Assembly (NCBI GenBank): GCA_030040265.1 | Contig: JASHUB010000053.1 | Span: 1-6,328, forward strand | Direction: 5' to 3' | DNA length: 6,328 nt | From: Microcaldota archaeon | GTDB taxonomy: Archaea > Micrarchaeota > Micrarchaeia > Micrarchaeales > CABMGC01 | Shown here: piece after piece, positions 1 to 5,326 of the stretch | Layout of the letters: every line of letters begins with the position of its first letter | Position numbering within the stretch: the stretch's first letter is position 1 | The notes under the pieces: model-generated | What the model saw: the letters and a program-made list of their open reading frames with translations, nothing else | What the model was told of the DNA's origin: nothing | The model's database searches: none | Position numbers and translations under genes: made by a program

Positions 1-43
1 AGGACTTGAACTTGTCCATAGTCAAGGACTTGAGGTATAGCAT
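1..43 (-). CDS. smc: SMC-like chromosome-segregation ATPase, N-terminal fragment (runs off left edge)
   Basis: Only the first 14 codons are in the window, reading MLYLKSLTMDKFKS. This fits the opening beta-strand of SMC proteins, whose pattern is roughly x-Y-(I/L)-K-x-L-x-(L/M)-x-x-F-K-S-F just before the Walker A loop. SMC dimers are ABC-type ATPases that organise and segregate chromosomes. The ATG at 43-41 is the first possible start, because an in-frame TAG lies directly before it (46-44). A GGTG Shine-Dalgarno (52-49) sits five bases upstream. The gene follows the M50 protease on the same strand with a 47-base gap. RecF or Rad50 starts look similar but usually read F-R-S rather than F-K-S, so SMC is preferred. 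The call rests on 14 residues only. Confidence 0.55.
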   Translation of the reverse strand, partial: MLYLKSLTMDKFKS

Positions 44-90
44 CTATGCACCGGTCGCGATTACCTTAGGGAGAATAAACTTTAAATTCC
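44..90 (-). promoter_or_regulatory. Probable promoter and SD of the SMC-like gene
   Basis: On the minus strand a TTTAAA element lies at 86-81, followed by a second AT-rich stretch (GTTTATT, around 80-74). A TATA box centred near 83 would start transcription near 58 and give a leader of about 15 bases. That leader contains GGTG (52-49), complementary to the 3' end of archaeal 16S rRNA, five bases from the ATG. This would make it a short-leader, SD-dependent start, unlike the leaderless starts elsewhere in the window. The same AT-rich stretch may also help end the upstream protease transcript. Confidence 0.4.
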
Positions 91-1167
91 TTACCCTCGA
101 AGATGCGACGTGGCGCGCTCCTTCTTTGCGAGGAGGTGCAGCGAGATGAACGCCTGCAGGTGCGACACGGTCAGTATCCCTACGGGCTTTCCGGCCTTCA
201 CGATGACCGCTACGCTCGAGTCGCGCGCCTCCATGCTCGCCAGCGCGTCGACGGCATTGACCGACTCGGCGAACGTCGGCACGGGAACGGCAAGGTCCTT
301 CACTAAGGCGACGTCCTTCCTCATCCTTGTGCGGTTTATCTCCGCCATGCAGAATGTGTTCCCCAGCTTGGTTATCACTATGTGCTCGTTGGCGTCTATT
401 ATCGAAGCGTAGAGGGAGGACAGCCTCTTCTCCGGCGCGGCGTATATGAACCGCTTCCTGATGGCGCCCTTCACATTGAGCCCTTCCGCTTCCTTACGTA
501 TCACGGCGGCATCCTGCTCCGCCCGCGTCCCGCCCCAGAGCAGCACCACAATGAATACGCTCCAGACCAGGACGATCAGCCGGTACGTGGGGGTGTACCC
601 CAGAGGCAGCGCAACGAAGACCAGCGCGCTTACCAGGGTGATCCCAAGCAGAGCCTTGCTTAACTTCACGGTCACCATTGTCGCATCGAACTTGCTGCGT
701 GTCTGCTGGAGATAGCTCCTGAATATCCTGCTCCCGTCCAGCGGGAATATCGGCAGGATGTTCGAGACGCCAAGCAGCACGTTTATTAGGAAGAACAGCT
801 GCACCGCGGTGGTTATGGCGCCGAGCGGCGTGAAGACCAGCACTATCGCCGAGAAGCCAGCCATCACGAAGTTCGCTATCGGGCCGACTATCGAAATCCT
901 GAATTCGGTCCTCGGGTCGATGTTGATGTCGTCCAGGACAGACGCTCCGCCCAGTGGAGTCAGGAGTATCCTGCTAACGCGCCTGCCGCTCTTTATTGCC
1001 GTTACCGAGTGCGAGAGTTCGTGGAAGAAGACCGACACGAACACTAAGATCAGGAAGAGAAATATGATCGGGATGAGCAGGGATATGAGAAGTAGAAATA
1101 TCAGCGTCCAGTGGGCTTCTACGTTTATCCCCAGAACCTTGCCTATGCCGATAGAGTCCCTGGCCAT
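91..1167 (-). CDS. Site-2-protease family membrane metalloprotease (M50) with C-terminal CBS-like region
   Basis: Intramembrane zinc protease of the S2P/M50 family, 358 residues. About six hydrophobic segments are seen, near residues 20-33, 34-57, 90-112, 116-140, 169-190 and 195-213. The zinc motif HELSH is at 49-53 (H49, E50, H53). The third ligand is in NILPIFPLDG, with N136, P139, D144 and G145 matching the family NxxPxxPLDG motif. All catalytic residues are therefore present. Residues from about 230 to 345 resemble a degenerate pair of CBS domains, which in archaeal S2Ps sit in the cytoplasm and are thought to gate access to the active site; the second (about 290-345) is the clearer. Length and layout match the archaeal S2P-CBS type. 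The physiological substrate is unknown; relatives release membrane-bound regulators or clear signal-peptide remnants. The ATG at 1167 is chosen because the TATA box lies 25-30 bases upstream and there is no SD, implying a leaderless mRNA. The gene is divergent from the phosphoesterase and precedes the SMC-like gene. Confidence 0.93.
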   Translation of the reverse strand: MARDSIGIGKVLGINVEAHWTLIFLLLISLLIPIIFLFLILVFVSVFFHELSHSVTAIKSGRRVSRILLTPLGGASVLDDINIDPRTEFRISIVGPIANFVMAGFSAIVLVFTPLGAITTAVQLFFLINVLLGVSNILPIFPLDGSRIFRSYLQQTRSKFDATMVTVKLSKALLGITLVSALVFVALPLGYTPTYRLIVLVWSVFIVVLLWGGTRAEQDAAVIRKEAEGLNVKGAIRKRFIYAAPEKRLSSLYASIIDANEHIVITKLGNTFCMAEINRTRMRKDVALVKDLAVPVPTFAESVNAVDALASMEARDSSVAVIVKAGKPVGILTVSHLQAFISLHLLAKKERATSHLRG

Positions 1168-1218
1168 CGTTTGTTATACGATGATACGTAATATATACCT
1201 TCTCGGCGCTTTCCTAGC
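1168..1218. promoter_or_regulatory. Compact divergent promoter with one symmetric TATA box
   Basis: This 51-base gap separates the two divergent start codons. It holds one strong TATA-like element, TATATA at 1192-1197, which reads the same on both strands. The element ends 21 bases before the plus-strand ATG (1219), and on the minus strand 24 bases separate it from the protease ATG (1167). Both distances fit archaeal TBP-directed initiation at or beside the start codon, so both mRNAs would be leaderless. Neither start has an SD. A repeated ATACG (1176-1180 and 1184-1188) with a TACGTA palindrome (1185-1190) lies between the TATA box and the protease start and could be an operator; this last point is speculation. 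Confidence 0.6.
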
Positions 1219-1980
1219 ATGGATCCATTGTTCCTTAATGGAAGGCCTGCGCTATACCTGAAGAAAGACCGCGTGCTGGTGGCAGGAGACCTCCACATAG
1301 GCGTAGAGCTGGGAATGAAGGAGAAGGGGCTTTTCTTCAACAAGGCAGCGGAGAAGATGGCATCGTCGCTCCTGGAAACGTGCAAGTTATCCGGAGCCAA
1401 GTCTGTCGCGCTGCTCGGGGATGTCAAGGATAGCATAGGCGTGCCGCCGCGCGAGGAGGTCGAGGCGCTGAAGGAGTTCTTCGCGCAGATGCATGGCATC
1501 GAAGTGAGGATAGCGAAGGGAAACCACGATGCGTACCTGGAGAGGATACTAAAGGGGATGGGCGCTAACGCGTCGGTCGAGAAGGAGATACTTCTTGGCG
1601 AGGCTGCGCTGATGCACGGGAACGCGTGGCCGTCTGACGGGGCAATGGAGAAGCAGCATATTATAACGGGGCACGGTCACATCGCCGCACAGGTCAACGG
1701 TAGGACGGAGAAGGCCTGGCTCGTCGCAGGAGCCGGGAAGATGGCCGCTAAGATCTACGAACGCTGCAACGAAGGGATAAAGCTGGTGGTCGCACCTGCG
1801 TTCAACCCGCTCATAACAGGCACCCGGATAAACGAGAGGACGCGTAGCTTCATACCGCTGTTCAAGGGAGACGTTTTCGATTTCAACAGCGCAAAGGTCT
1901 ACGCACTCGACGGCAGCGTCATCGGGGCGGCCGGAAGACTGGCTGAAGAAGAGAAATTAGAAAGAAGGAATAGGGACTAG
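1219..1980 (+). CDS. Archaeal SbcD/Mre11-related metallophosphoesterase (COG1407/PdeM-like)
   Basis: Calcineurin-like metallophosphoesterase of 253 residues. All metal-binding motifs are present in order: GDLHIG (D24, H26), GDVKD (D68, D71), GNHD (N102, H103, D104), MHGN (H133) and GHGH (H152, H154). The sequence around residues 23-38 (GDLHIG followed by ELGMKEKG) and the overall size fit the archaeal SbcD-related phosphoesterase family, whose bacterial relatives include the ligase-associated nuclease/phosphodiesterase PdeM. Two metal ions would support phosphodiester hydrolysis, probably on nucleic acid or nucleotides, but the substrate is not known. The Mre11 partner-binding C-terminal region is not recognisable, so it is probably not Mre11 itself. 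The charged, lysine- and arginine-rich tail (about 240-253) is likely flexible. The ATG at 1219 is supported by the TATA box 22-27 bases upstream. No plus-strand neighbour is in the window, so it appears to be a single-gene transcript ending against the convergent reductase gene 14 bases away. Confidence 0.9.
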   Translation: MDPLFLNGRPALYLKKDRVLVAGDLHIGVELGMKEKGLFFNKAAEKMASSLLETCKLSGAKSVALLGDVKDSIGVPPREEVEALKEFFAQMHGIEVRIAKGNHDAYLERILKGMGANASVEKEILLGEAALMHGNAWPSDGAMEKQHIITGHGHIAAQVNGRTEKAWLVAGAGKMAAKIYERCNEGIKLVVAPAFNPLITGTRINERTRSFIPLFKGDVFDFNSAKVYALDGSVIGAAGRLAEEEKLERRNRD

Positions 1981-1996
1981 TTCGCGCCCTTGTTTT
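1981..1996 (+). terminator. Possible T-rich terminator between convergent genes
   Basis: Just after the phosphoesterase stop, the plus strand has a weak AGGG/CCCT inverted repeat (first arm inside the end of the gene) followed by TTGTTTT at 1990-1996. Archaeal termination needs little more than a T-run, so this is a plausible end for the plus-strand transcript. On the opposite strand, a pyrimidine-rich stretch at about 1941-1967, inside the phosphoesterase 3' end, could end the reductase transcript. The two messages would then overlap at their 3' ends. The evidence is composition only. Confidence 0.25.
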
Positions 1997-3434
1997 ATAT
2001 AGGGTTTGGCTTGAACTTTTCCTTGAAGTCGTCCATTTCCTTTGACACCTGGCTCTTCCATGCCGGGAACTCTTCGGGTGTCTTCGGATAGCTCGCGTAA
2101 AGCTCGTTGAACATCTTCATCTTCTTTACGGTGTAAACTAGATTCTTGAACGCGTTTATGTTGGACACTCCTCGCAGGGCCATCGAGACCTTTGACGCCA
2201 TGCTAAGCTCTGTCGTCCTCCCGTAAGCAAGGTCCTCCGCCTCTTTCCTGCTCAGGAAGTTTTCCATCCCATAATTGATAAGGTCGTTGTTGAGCGACTG
2301 CAGGTAGGTCCTGAAAGCCTCCATGGCCGCCATCTTCTTCCCATACGCATTGTTGTAGTCGATGTTGTATTGCCACAGTCCCTTTGTGCTGACATCCCCA
2401 GCATGTATCGCATTCGCGACGTTTTCTCCAGAGAGCACGCCAGCGACCAGCGCAGGGCCTATGCCGCCGGCGCTTATCGGGTTTGGCATCGCCATGCTGT
2501 CCCCGACCCCGACATACCCGTTGAACACCATGCAGTCGATGGTCCTTCGCACAGGAACAGACCAGTAGCCCTTCCCGTTGTTATCCTTGTTGAACAGCTT
2601 CGGGTTCTTCAGGTTCGGTATCGACCTGACATACTCGTCCATGAGCGTGTGCAGCGTGTCTTTCTTGCCGAGCTTCGCGTTCCTTATCTCTACGCTCGAC
2701 TTCTGGAGCCCCATCCCTATATTGACCCGTCCATATTCTGCTTTTGGGAATACCCAGCCGTATCCGCCAGGGGAAATGATCTGGTTGAGGTGTATGATAG
2801 CCCATTTTGGATCGTAATATCTCGCGTCTTCGTGAGTGACTTCGCAGTCGTAGATGTATCTTCCCGTCGACTCGAGGTCGTCCACGTCCACGACCTTATC
2901 TACAAACTGGTCGTCCGGCAGCCTTCTCCTCAGCGTGGTCGTGACTCCTAGCGCATCGATGACCACCTTTGCGCGGATCTCTTTGTGCTGCATCGCTTTG
3001 TCCTTGCCGAAAATGCCCACGACGCGGCCGTTCTCCAGTATCGGGCCTTCGACGTCGAACTGCGAGACGTATTCTGCACCGCACTTGAGCGCATAGTTCT
3101 TCGTTTTCTTCTCGAACTCCGGCCTGTCGAGTACGTAACCTGCGCCGTCAAAGTTGACTTTTGTCTTCATGTCGGGCGAGTAGGCGACTACTCCGTCTAC
3201 GGCCACGTCAAGCTCTGGCTTGCCGAATGTTATCCCAAGACGTTTCTGGACGAACTCTATGTGGGAGGTGGCTACAGCGTCGCCGCAGACCCATCCCCAG
3301 TTCGTCTTTTTCCCGACCTCTTCCTCCTTGTTCTTATCGAGGAGCAGGACCTTGAGCCCCCTCTTGGCGGCTCCGGCCGCGGCTAGCGACCCAGCCATGC
3401 CTGCCCCTGCGACTATCACATCGTAATCTGCCAT
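1995..3434 (-). CDS. Geranylgeranyl reductase family FAD-dependent oxidoreductase (archaeal lipid saturation)
   Basis: Flavoprotein of 479 residues from the ATG. It has the N-terminal dinucleotide-binding GAGMAGS motif (G10, G12, G15), then a KKTNWGWVCGDAV segment (42-54, with C50), LDRPEF around D103-R104, DALG at 160-163, GGYGWVFP at 223-230, and the second FAD motif GVGDS (309-313) followed by PNPISAGGIG (317-326). This order is typical of archaeal geranylgeranyl reductases, which hydrogenate the isoprenoid chains of (di)geranylgeranylglycerol phospholipids to saturated archaeol lipids at the membrane. The exact substrate cannot be read from sequence, and other family members act on other prenyl groups. 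The last 100 residues form a lysine- and methionine-rich, probably helical tail. The ATG at 3434 is preferred because it starts two residues before the first Rossmann strand and has an SD-like GTGAG a few bases upstream. An alternative GTG at 3446 overlaps the rpoK stop as GTGA and adds four residues. The gene is cotranscribed with rpoK. Confidence 0.9.
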   Translation of the reverse strand: MADYDVIVAGAGMAGSLAAAGAAKRGLKVLLLDKNKEEEVGKKTNWGWVCGDAVATSHIEFVQKRLGITFGKPELDVAVDGVVAYSPDMKTKVNFDGAGYVLDRPEFEKKTKNYALKCGAEYVSQFDVEGPILENGRVVGIFGKDKAMQHKEIRAKVVIDALGVTTTLRRRLPDDQFVDKVVDVDDLESTGRYIYDCEVTHEDARYYDPKWAIIHLNQIISPGGYGWVFPKAEYGRVNIGMGLQKSSVEIRNAKLGKKDTLHTLMDEYVRSIPNLKNPKLFNKDNNGKGYWSVPVRRTIDCMVFNGYVGVGDSMAMPNPISAGGIGPALVAGVLSGENVANAIHAGDVSTKGLWQYNIDYNNAYGKKMAAMEAFRTYLQSLNNDLINYGMENFLSRKEAEDLAYGRTTELSMASKVSMALRGVSNINAFKNLVYTVKKMKMFNELYASYPKTPEEFPAWKSQVSKEMDDFKEKFKPNPI

Positions 3435-3442
3435 AGGAACAC

Positions 3443-3622
3443 TCACTTGTTTGTTGCCCGCACTACCACTATGGGTATGACCTCCTCCTCGAATTCAAGC
3501 TCCGCGAGCTTGAGCGGGTCGCTCATGCCCTCCGGGACCTTTACCAGCGGAGGCGCGCCGTATGCGAGCTGCAGCGCGCGTGCGCCTATTATCCTTGCTC
3601 TCTCGAACTTGGTGTACTTCAT
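3443..3622 (-). CDS. rpoK: DNA-directed RNA polymerase subunit K (RpoK/Rpo6, omega/RPB6 homologue)
   Basis: A 59-residue protein beginning MKYTKFERARIIGARALQLA and continuing with a YGAPPLVKVPEG segment and an ELEFEEEVIPIVVVR ending. This is the compact RPB6/omega core: the KxxxxRARIIGARALQLAxGAPPLV helix-turn, then the conserved (L/I)A-x-x-E-F-x-x-x-x-(I/L)P-(I/L)-x-V-x-R strand. Archaeal RpoK is normally 55-60 residues, so the gene is complete. The subunit wraps the C-terminal part of the largest polymerase subunit and aids enzyme assembly and stability. The ATG at 3622 is fixed by an in-frame TGA at 3637-3635 with no other start between, and AGGT (3632-3629) lies six bases upstream as an SD. 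Its stop touches the geranylgeranyl reductase gene. Many archaea keep rpoK in a ribosomal-protein operon with rpoN, rps9 and rps2; none of those is adjacent here. Confidence 0.93.
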   Translation of the reverse strand: MKYTKFERARIIGARALQLAYGAPPLVKVPEGMSDPLKLAELEFEEEVIPIVVVRATNK

Positions 3623-3723
3623 TGCATGACCTATTCAGACCATACCGACAAAAAAGCATGTATTCTGGTCTAGTAGTTGCGCTATTTTATTACATACATA
3701 GATTAATAAAGGTTGTTTTGTAG
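3623..3723 (-). promoter_or_regulatory. AT-rich intergenic region with probable rpoK-reductase promoter
   Basis: This 101-base gap follows the LamG gene. Two minus-strand TATA candidates are visible: CCTTTATTAATC (3712-3701), predicting a start near 3680 and a leader of about 58 bases, and AATAAAATA (about 3691-3683), predicting a start near 3660 and a leader of about 40 bases. Either leader would carry the AGGT SD (3632-3629) of rpoK. A T6 run at 3656-3651 could end read-through from the LamG gene. No open reading frame or RNA gene was recognised in the gap. Confidence 0.4.
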
Positions 3724-4575
3724 TCAGGGCGGCGTGTATGACGCGGTGAAACCCACGTTGACAGCAGCGCCGTTGTCCCTGTTGCCGCTGTAATCTGTCG
3801 CATTCTCGTTCAACGGATACCAGGCGACCAGGTTGCTTATGTCTATCGGTTCTCCGCCGATCCCCTCAAGGCGCAGCGCCTGCAGGTCTGAGCCTGTGAG
3901 CGCAAAATCGTACACCTGGACGTTGGCTATCGAGCCGTTGAAGTAGCAGCAGTTCGGCGAGGCGCCGTCGGCCAGCGCGCCTATGAACAGGGGCCCCGCC
4001 GGCAGGTCGAGGGAGCTGGCGGCCGTGGCGCTCGAGTTGGTCGTGGACGTATAGACGTACCCCGTCAGGGACGAGCCGTCGAAAGTGGCTGCGACGAAGT
4101 ACCAGGTATTCGGCGTGGCCGGCACCGAACCCAGCGATTGCGCGCCGTCGCTCACCTGGAGCAAGCCGCTCTGCAGCGCGAAGTAGAGGTTCGAGTCCGC
4201 GCCGCTCTGCCCCGTGCTGAAAGCAGTGAGCTGCCCGGTCGTGCTGGTCGGGTAGATCCATGCCGTTATCGTTATCGGGCTGCTCCCGTAGTCAAGATAT
4301 GGGATGTTGGCCGAGACGTACGACGTGCCGGAGAACTGCGCGACGAACTTGGGCGCCTCGTTGTTGCACACGCCCTGTACGGACATCCCCGTCGACGTGC
4401 CTGGGCCCAGCGGCCTCAGCACGCTGCAGGATGAGGGTTGGGCGCGTGGAGTGAGCAGGTTCGAGTTGAAGACGCCCAGGAAGAACAGCGAGGCGAGCAC
4501 TATTGCGACGACAAGAAGCGCCCAGCCGTAGGTCATCATGTATTCCGAGGCCGCCTGCGCCCTCCCTGCTTTCAT
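3724..4575 (-). CDS. Pilin-anchored LamG (concanavalin-like) surface protein
   Basis: Secreted protein of 283 residues. The N-terminus, MKAGRAQAASEYMMTYGW, is an archaeal class III (prepilin-type) signal. Cleavage by a prepilin peptidase of the EppA/FlaK type is expected between A6 and Q7, placing E11 at +5 as in the QxSxEY consensus, followed by a hydrophobic helix (about 16-36). C50 and C70 may form a disulfide, and a C209-C210 pair lies later. Residues about 77-240 form a LamG-like beta-sandwich: FVAQFSGTSYVS, ITITAWIYP (about 101-109), NTWYFVAATFDGSSLTGYV (156-174), FIGA (197-200) and FNGSIANVQVYDFAL (212-226). Residues 248-269 (LVAWYPLNENATDYSGN and onward) resemble the opening strand of a LamG domain placed at the C-terminus. 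Sequons are N180-S-S, N213-G-S and N258-A-T. The role is probably adhesion or carbohydrate binding on a pilus-like structure, but the ligand is unknown. The reading frame extends 44 codons upstream into the glycosyltransferase gene, but the ATG at 4575 restores the canonical signal and has a correctly spaced TATA box. An ATG at 4614, overlapping the upstream stop as ATGA, is the alternative. Confidence 0.85.
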   Translation of the reverse strand: MKAGRAQAASEYMMTYGWALLVVAIVLASLFFLGVFNSNLLTPRAQPSSCSVLRPLGPGTSTGMSVQGVCNNEAPKFVAQFSGTSYVSANIPYLDYGSSPITITAWIYPTSTTGQLTAFSTGQSGADSNLYFALQSGLLQVSDGAQSLGSVPATPNTWYFVAATFDGSSLTGYVYTSTTNSSATAASSLDLPAGPLFIGALADGASPNCCYFNGSIANVQVYDFALTGSDLQALRLEGIGGEPIDISNLVAWYPLNENATDYSGNRDNGAAVNVGFTASYTPP

Positions 4576-4610
4576 GCTGCTACTTGGATGGCAAGGTTTA
4601 AAGGGCTCGC
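4576..4610 (-). promoter_or_regulatory. TATA box for a leaderless LamG-protein transcript
   Basis: The 35 bases between the glycosyltransferase stop and the ATG contain CCCTTTAAACC, with TTTAAA at 4602-4597. This lies 22-27 bases before the ATG at 4575, the spacing expected if transcription starts at the start codon. No Shine-Dalgarno is seen in front of that ATG. The LamG gene is thus likely transcribed on its own, besides any read-through from the glycosyltransferases. It also argues against the longer N-terminal readings of the LamG frame. Confidence 0.55.
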
Positions 4611-5312
4611 TCATCTTATCTGCTCGTAGTCTTCTTTCGCGCTCTTGAAAAGGTAGTACTGTATGGTGTCCTCCACGTAGTACTTGAAGTATCCGAAGAC
4701 GCCCCACGCCGCCACCCTCCTTGCGCTAGTGTCGACGTACGCCTTGCTCGCGTACGCGATCCTGCCGGTCTTCTTTATCCTTCTAGAGAGGTCCCAGTCC
4801 TCGTACGTTATCAGGCGCCCGTTGAATCCGCCGACCTTGTCGAACGCGGTGCGCCTCACGGCGAAGTTCAGCCCGGTTATCCTCGGCCTGTTCAGGAGCA
4901 GGCTCAGCCTGACGAAGAGGATGGAGACGAAGCTGTAGCCCCATGCTATCCTCTTGCGCGTCTTCTCCAGCGGATATATGGGAGTCGTTGCCGCGACCAC
5001 GCGGTGGTCCTTGAACGTGTCGTGGTATACCTGCAGCAGGTTGTTCGACGGCCTTGTGTCCGCGTCGAGGAATAGGAGTATCTTGCCCTTGGCGATCTTG
5101 GCGCCGGTGTTCCTCGCCAGGGCCATGCCCCTCTTCTTCTGGACTATGACCTTGGCGTACTTCCGGGCTATCTCGCGGGTCTTGTCGGCGCTGTCGCCGT
5201 CGACAACAATGGTCTCGAAGTCCTTGAACGTCTGCGCGGCTAGGCCATCGAGTGAGTGGCGTATGTATTTCTGCTCGTTGAGCGCCGGTATTATGACGCT
5301 TATCTCTACCAT
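4611..5312 (-). CDS. GT-A family 2 glycosyltransferase (downstream paralogue)
   Basis: Glycosyltransferase of 233 residues. The N-terminal fold is clear: VEISVIIPALNE (2-13), then QTFKDFETIVVDGDSADKT (27-45) with D38 in the usual nucleotide-binding position. LARNTGAKIAKG (65-76), the DXD metal motif DAD at 83-85, LNFAVRR (148-154) and GGFNGRLITYEDWDLS (161-176), with E171-D172 as the acceptor-side acidic pair, follow. All standard GT2 residues are present, so it should be active with a nucleotide-sugar donor. The tail, TSARRVAAWGVFGYF and onward (from about 195), is shared with the neighbouring paralogue. It is aromatic and may lie on the membrane, but no clear transmembrane helix is seen. 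The sugar and acceptor are unknown. Its place between two surface-protein genes suggests glycosylation of surface proteins or of a lipid-linked glycan. The start ATG is seven bases after the stop of the upstream paralogue, so the two are one transcript. Confidence 0.88.
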   Translation of the reverse strand: MVEISVIIPALNEQKYIRHSLDGLAAQTFKDFETIVVDGDSADKTREIARKYAKVIVQKKRGMALARNTGAKIAKGKILLFLDADTRPSNNLLQVYHDTFKDHRVVAATTPIYPLEKTRKRIAWGYSFVSILFVRLSLLLNRPRITGLNFAVRRTAFDKVGGFNGRLITYEDWDLSRRIKKTGRIAYASKAYVDTSARRVAAWGVFGYFKYYVEDTIQYYLFKSAKEDYEQIR

Positions 5313-5326
5313 TATTATACTACCTT
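5313..5326 (-). promoter_or_regulatory. Shine-Dalgarno of the downstream glycosyltransferase overlapping the previous stop
   Basis: AAGGT at 5326-5322 overlaps the TAG stop (5322-5320) of the upstream glycosyltransferase and lies nine bases before the next ATG (5312). This arrangement favours translational coupling of the two paralogues. Confidence 0.45.

Noticed and set aside
1..33. Direct repeat AGGACTTGA at 1-9 and 25-33
   Set aside because: It falls in the SMC-like coding region and simply reflects two Leu/Phe-Lys-Ser codon triplets (CTCAAGTCC and TTCAAGTCC).
758..1261. Plus-strand frame of 167 codons
   Set aside because: It is antisense to the protease, whose catalytic motifs are all in the minus frame. 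The product is low in complexity and resembles no known family.
1143..1499. Minus-strand frame of 118 codons
   Set aside because: It overlaps the start of the phosphoesterase on the opposite strand and crosses the divergent promoter. It has no recognisable domain.
2370..2951. Plus-strand frame of 193 codons
   Set aside because: It is antisense to the geranylgeranyl reductase and arises from codon bias in GC-rich DNA. The minus-strand protein has complete FAD motifs.
3447..3629. Plus-strand frame of 60 codons
   Set aside because: It is antisense to rpoK, which matches the RPB6/omega family along its full length.
3651..3656. T6 run on the minus strand as the TATA box of rpoK
   Set aside because: A plain T-run is a poor TBP site. 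It is more likely a weak terminator for the LamG transcript, and better TATA-like elements lie further upstream with an SD-containing leader.
4576..4707. A 44-residue N-terminal extension of the LamG frame, and the ATGA-overlap start at 4614
   Set aside because: The extension lies inside the glycosyltransferase gene in another frame and would bury the prepilin-type signal. The ATG at 4575 gives the canonical signal and has a correctly spaced TATA box.
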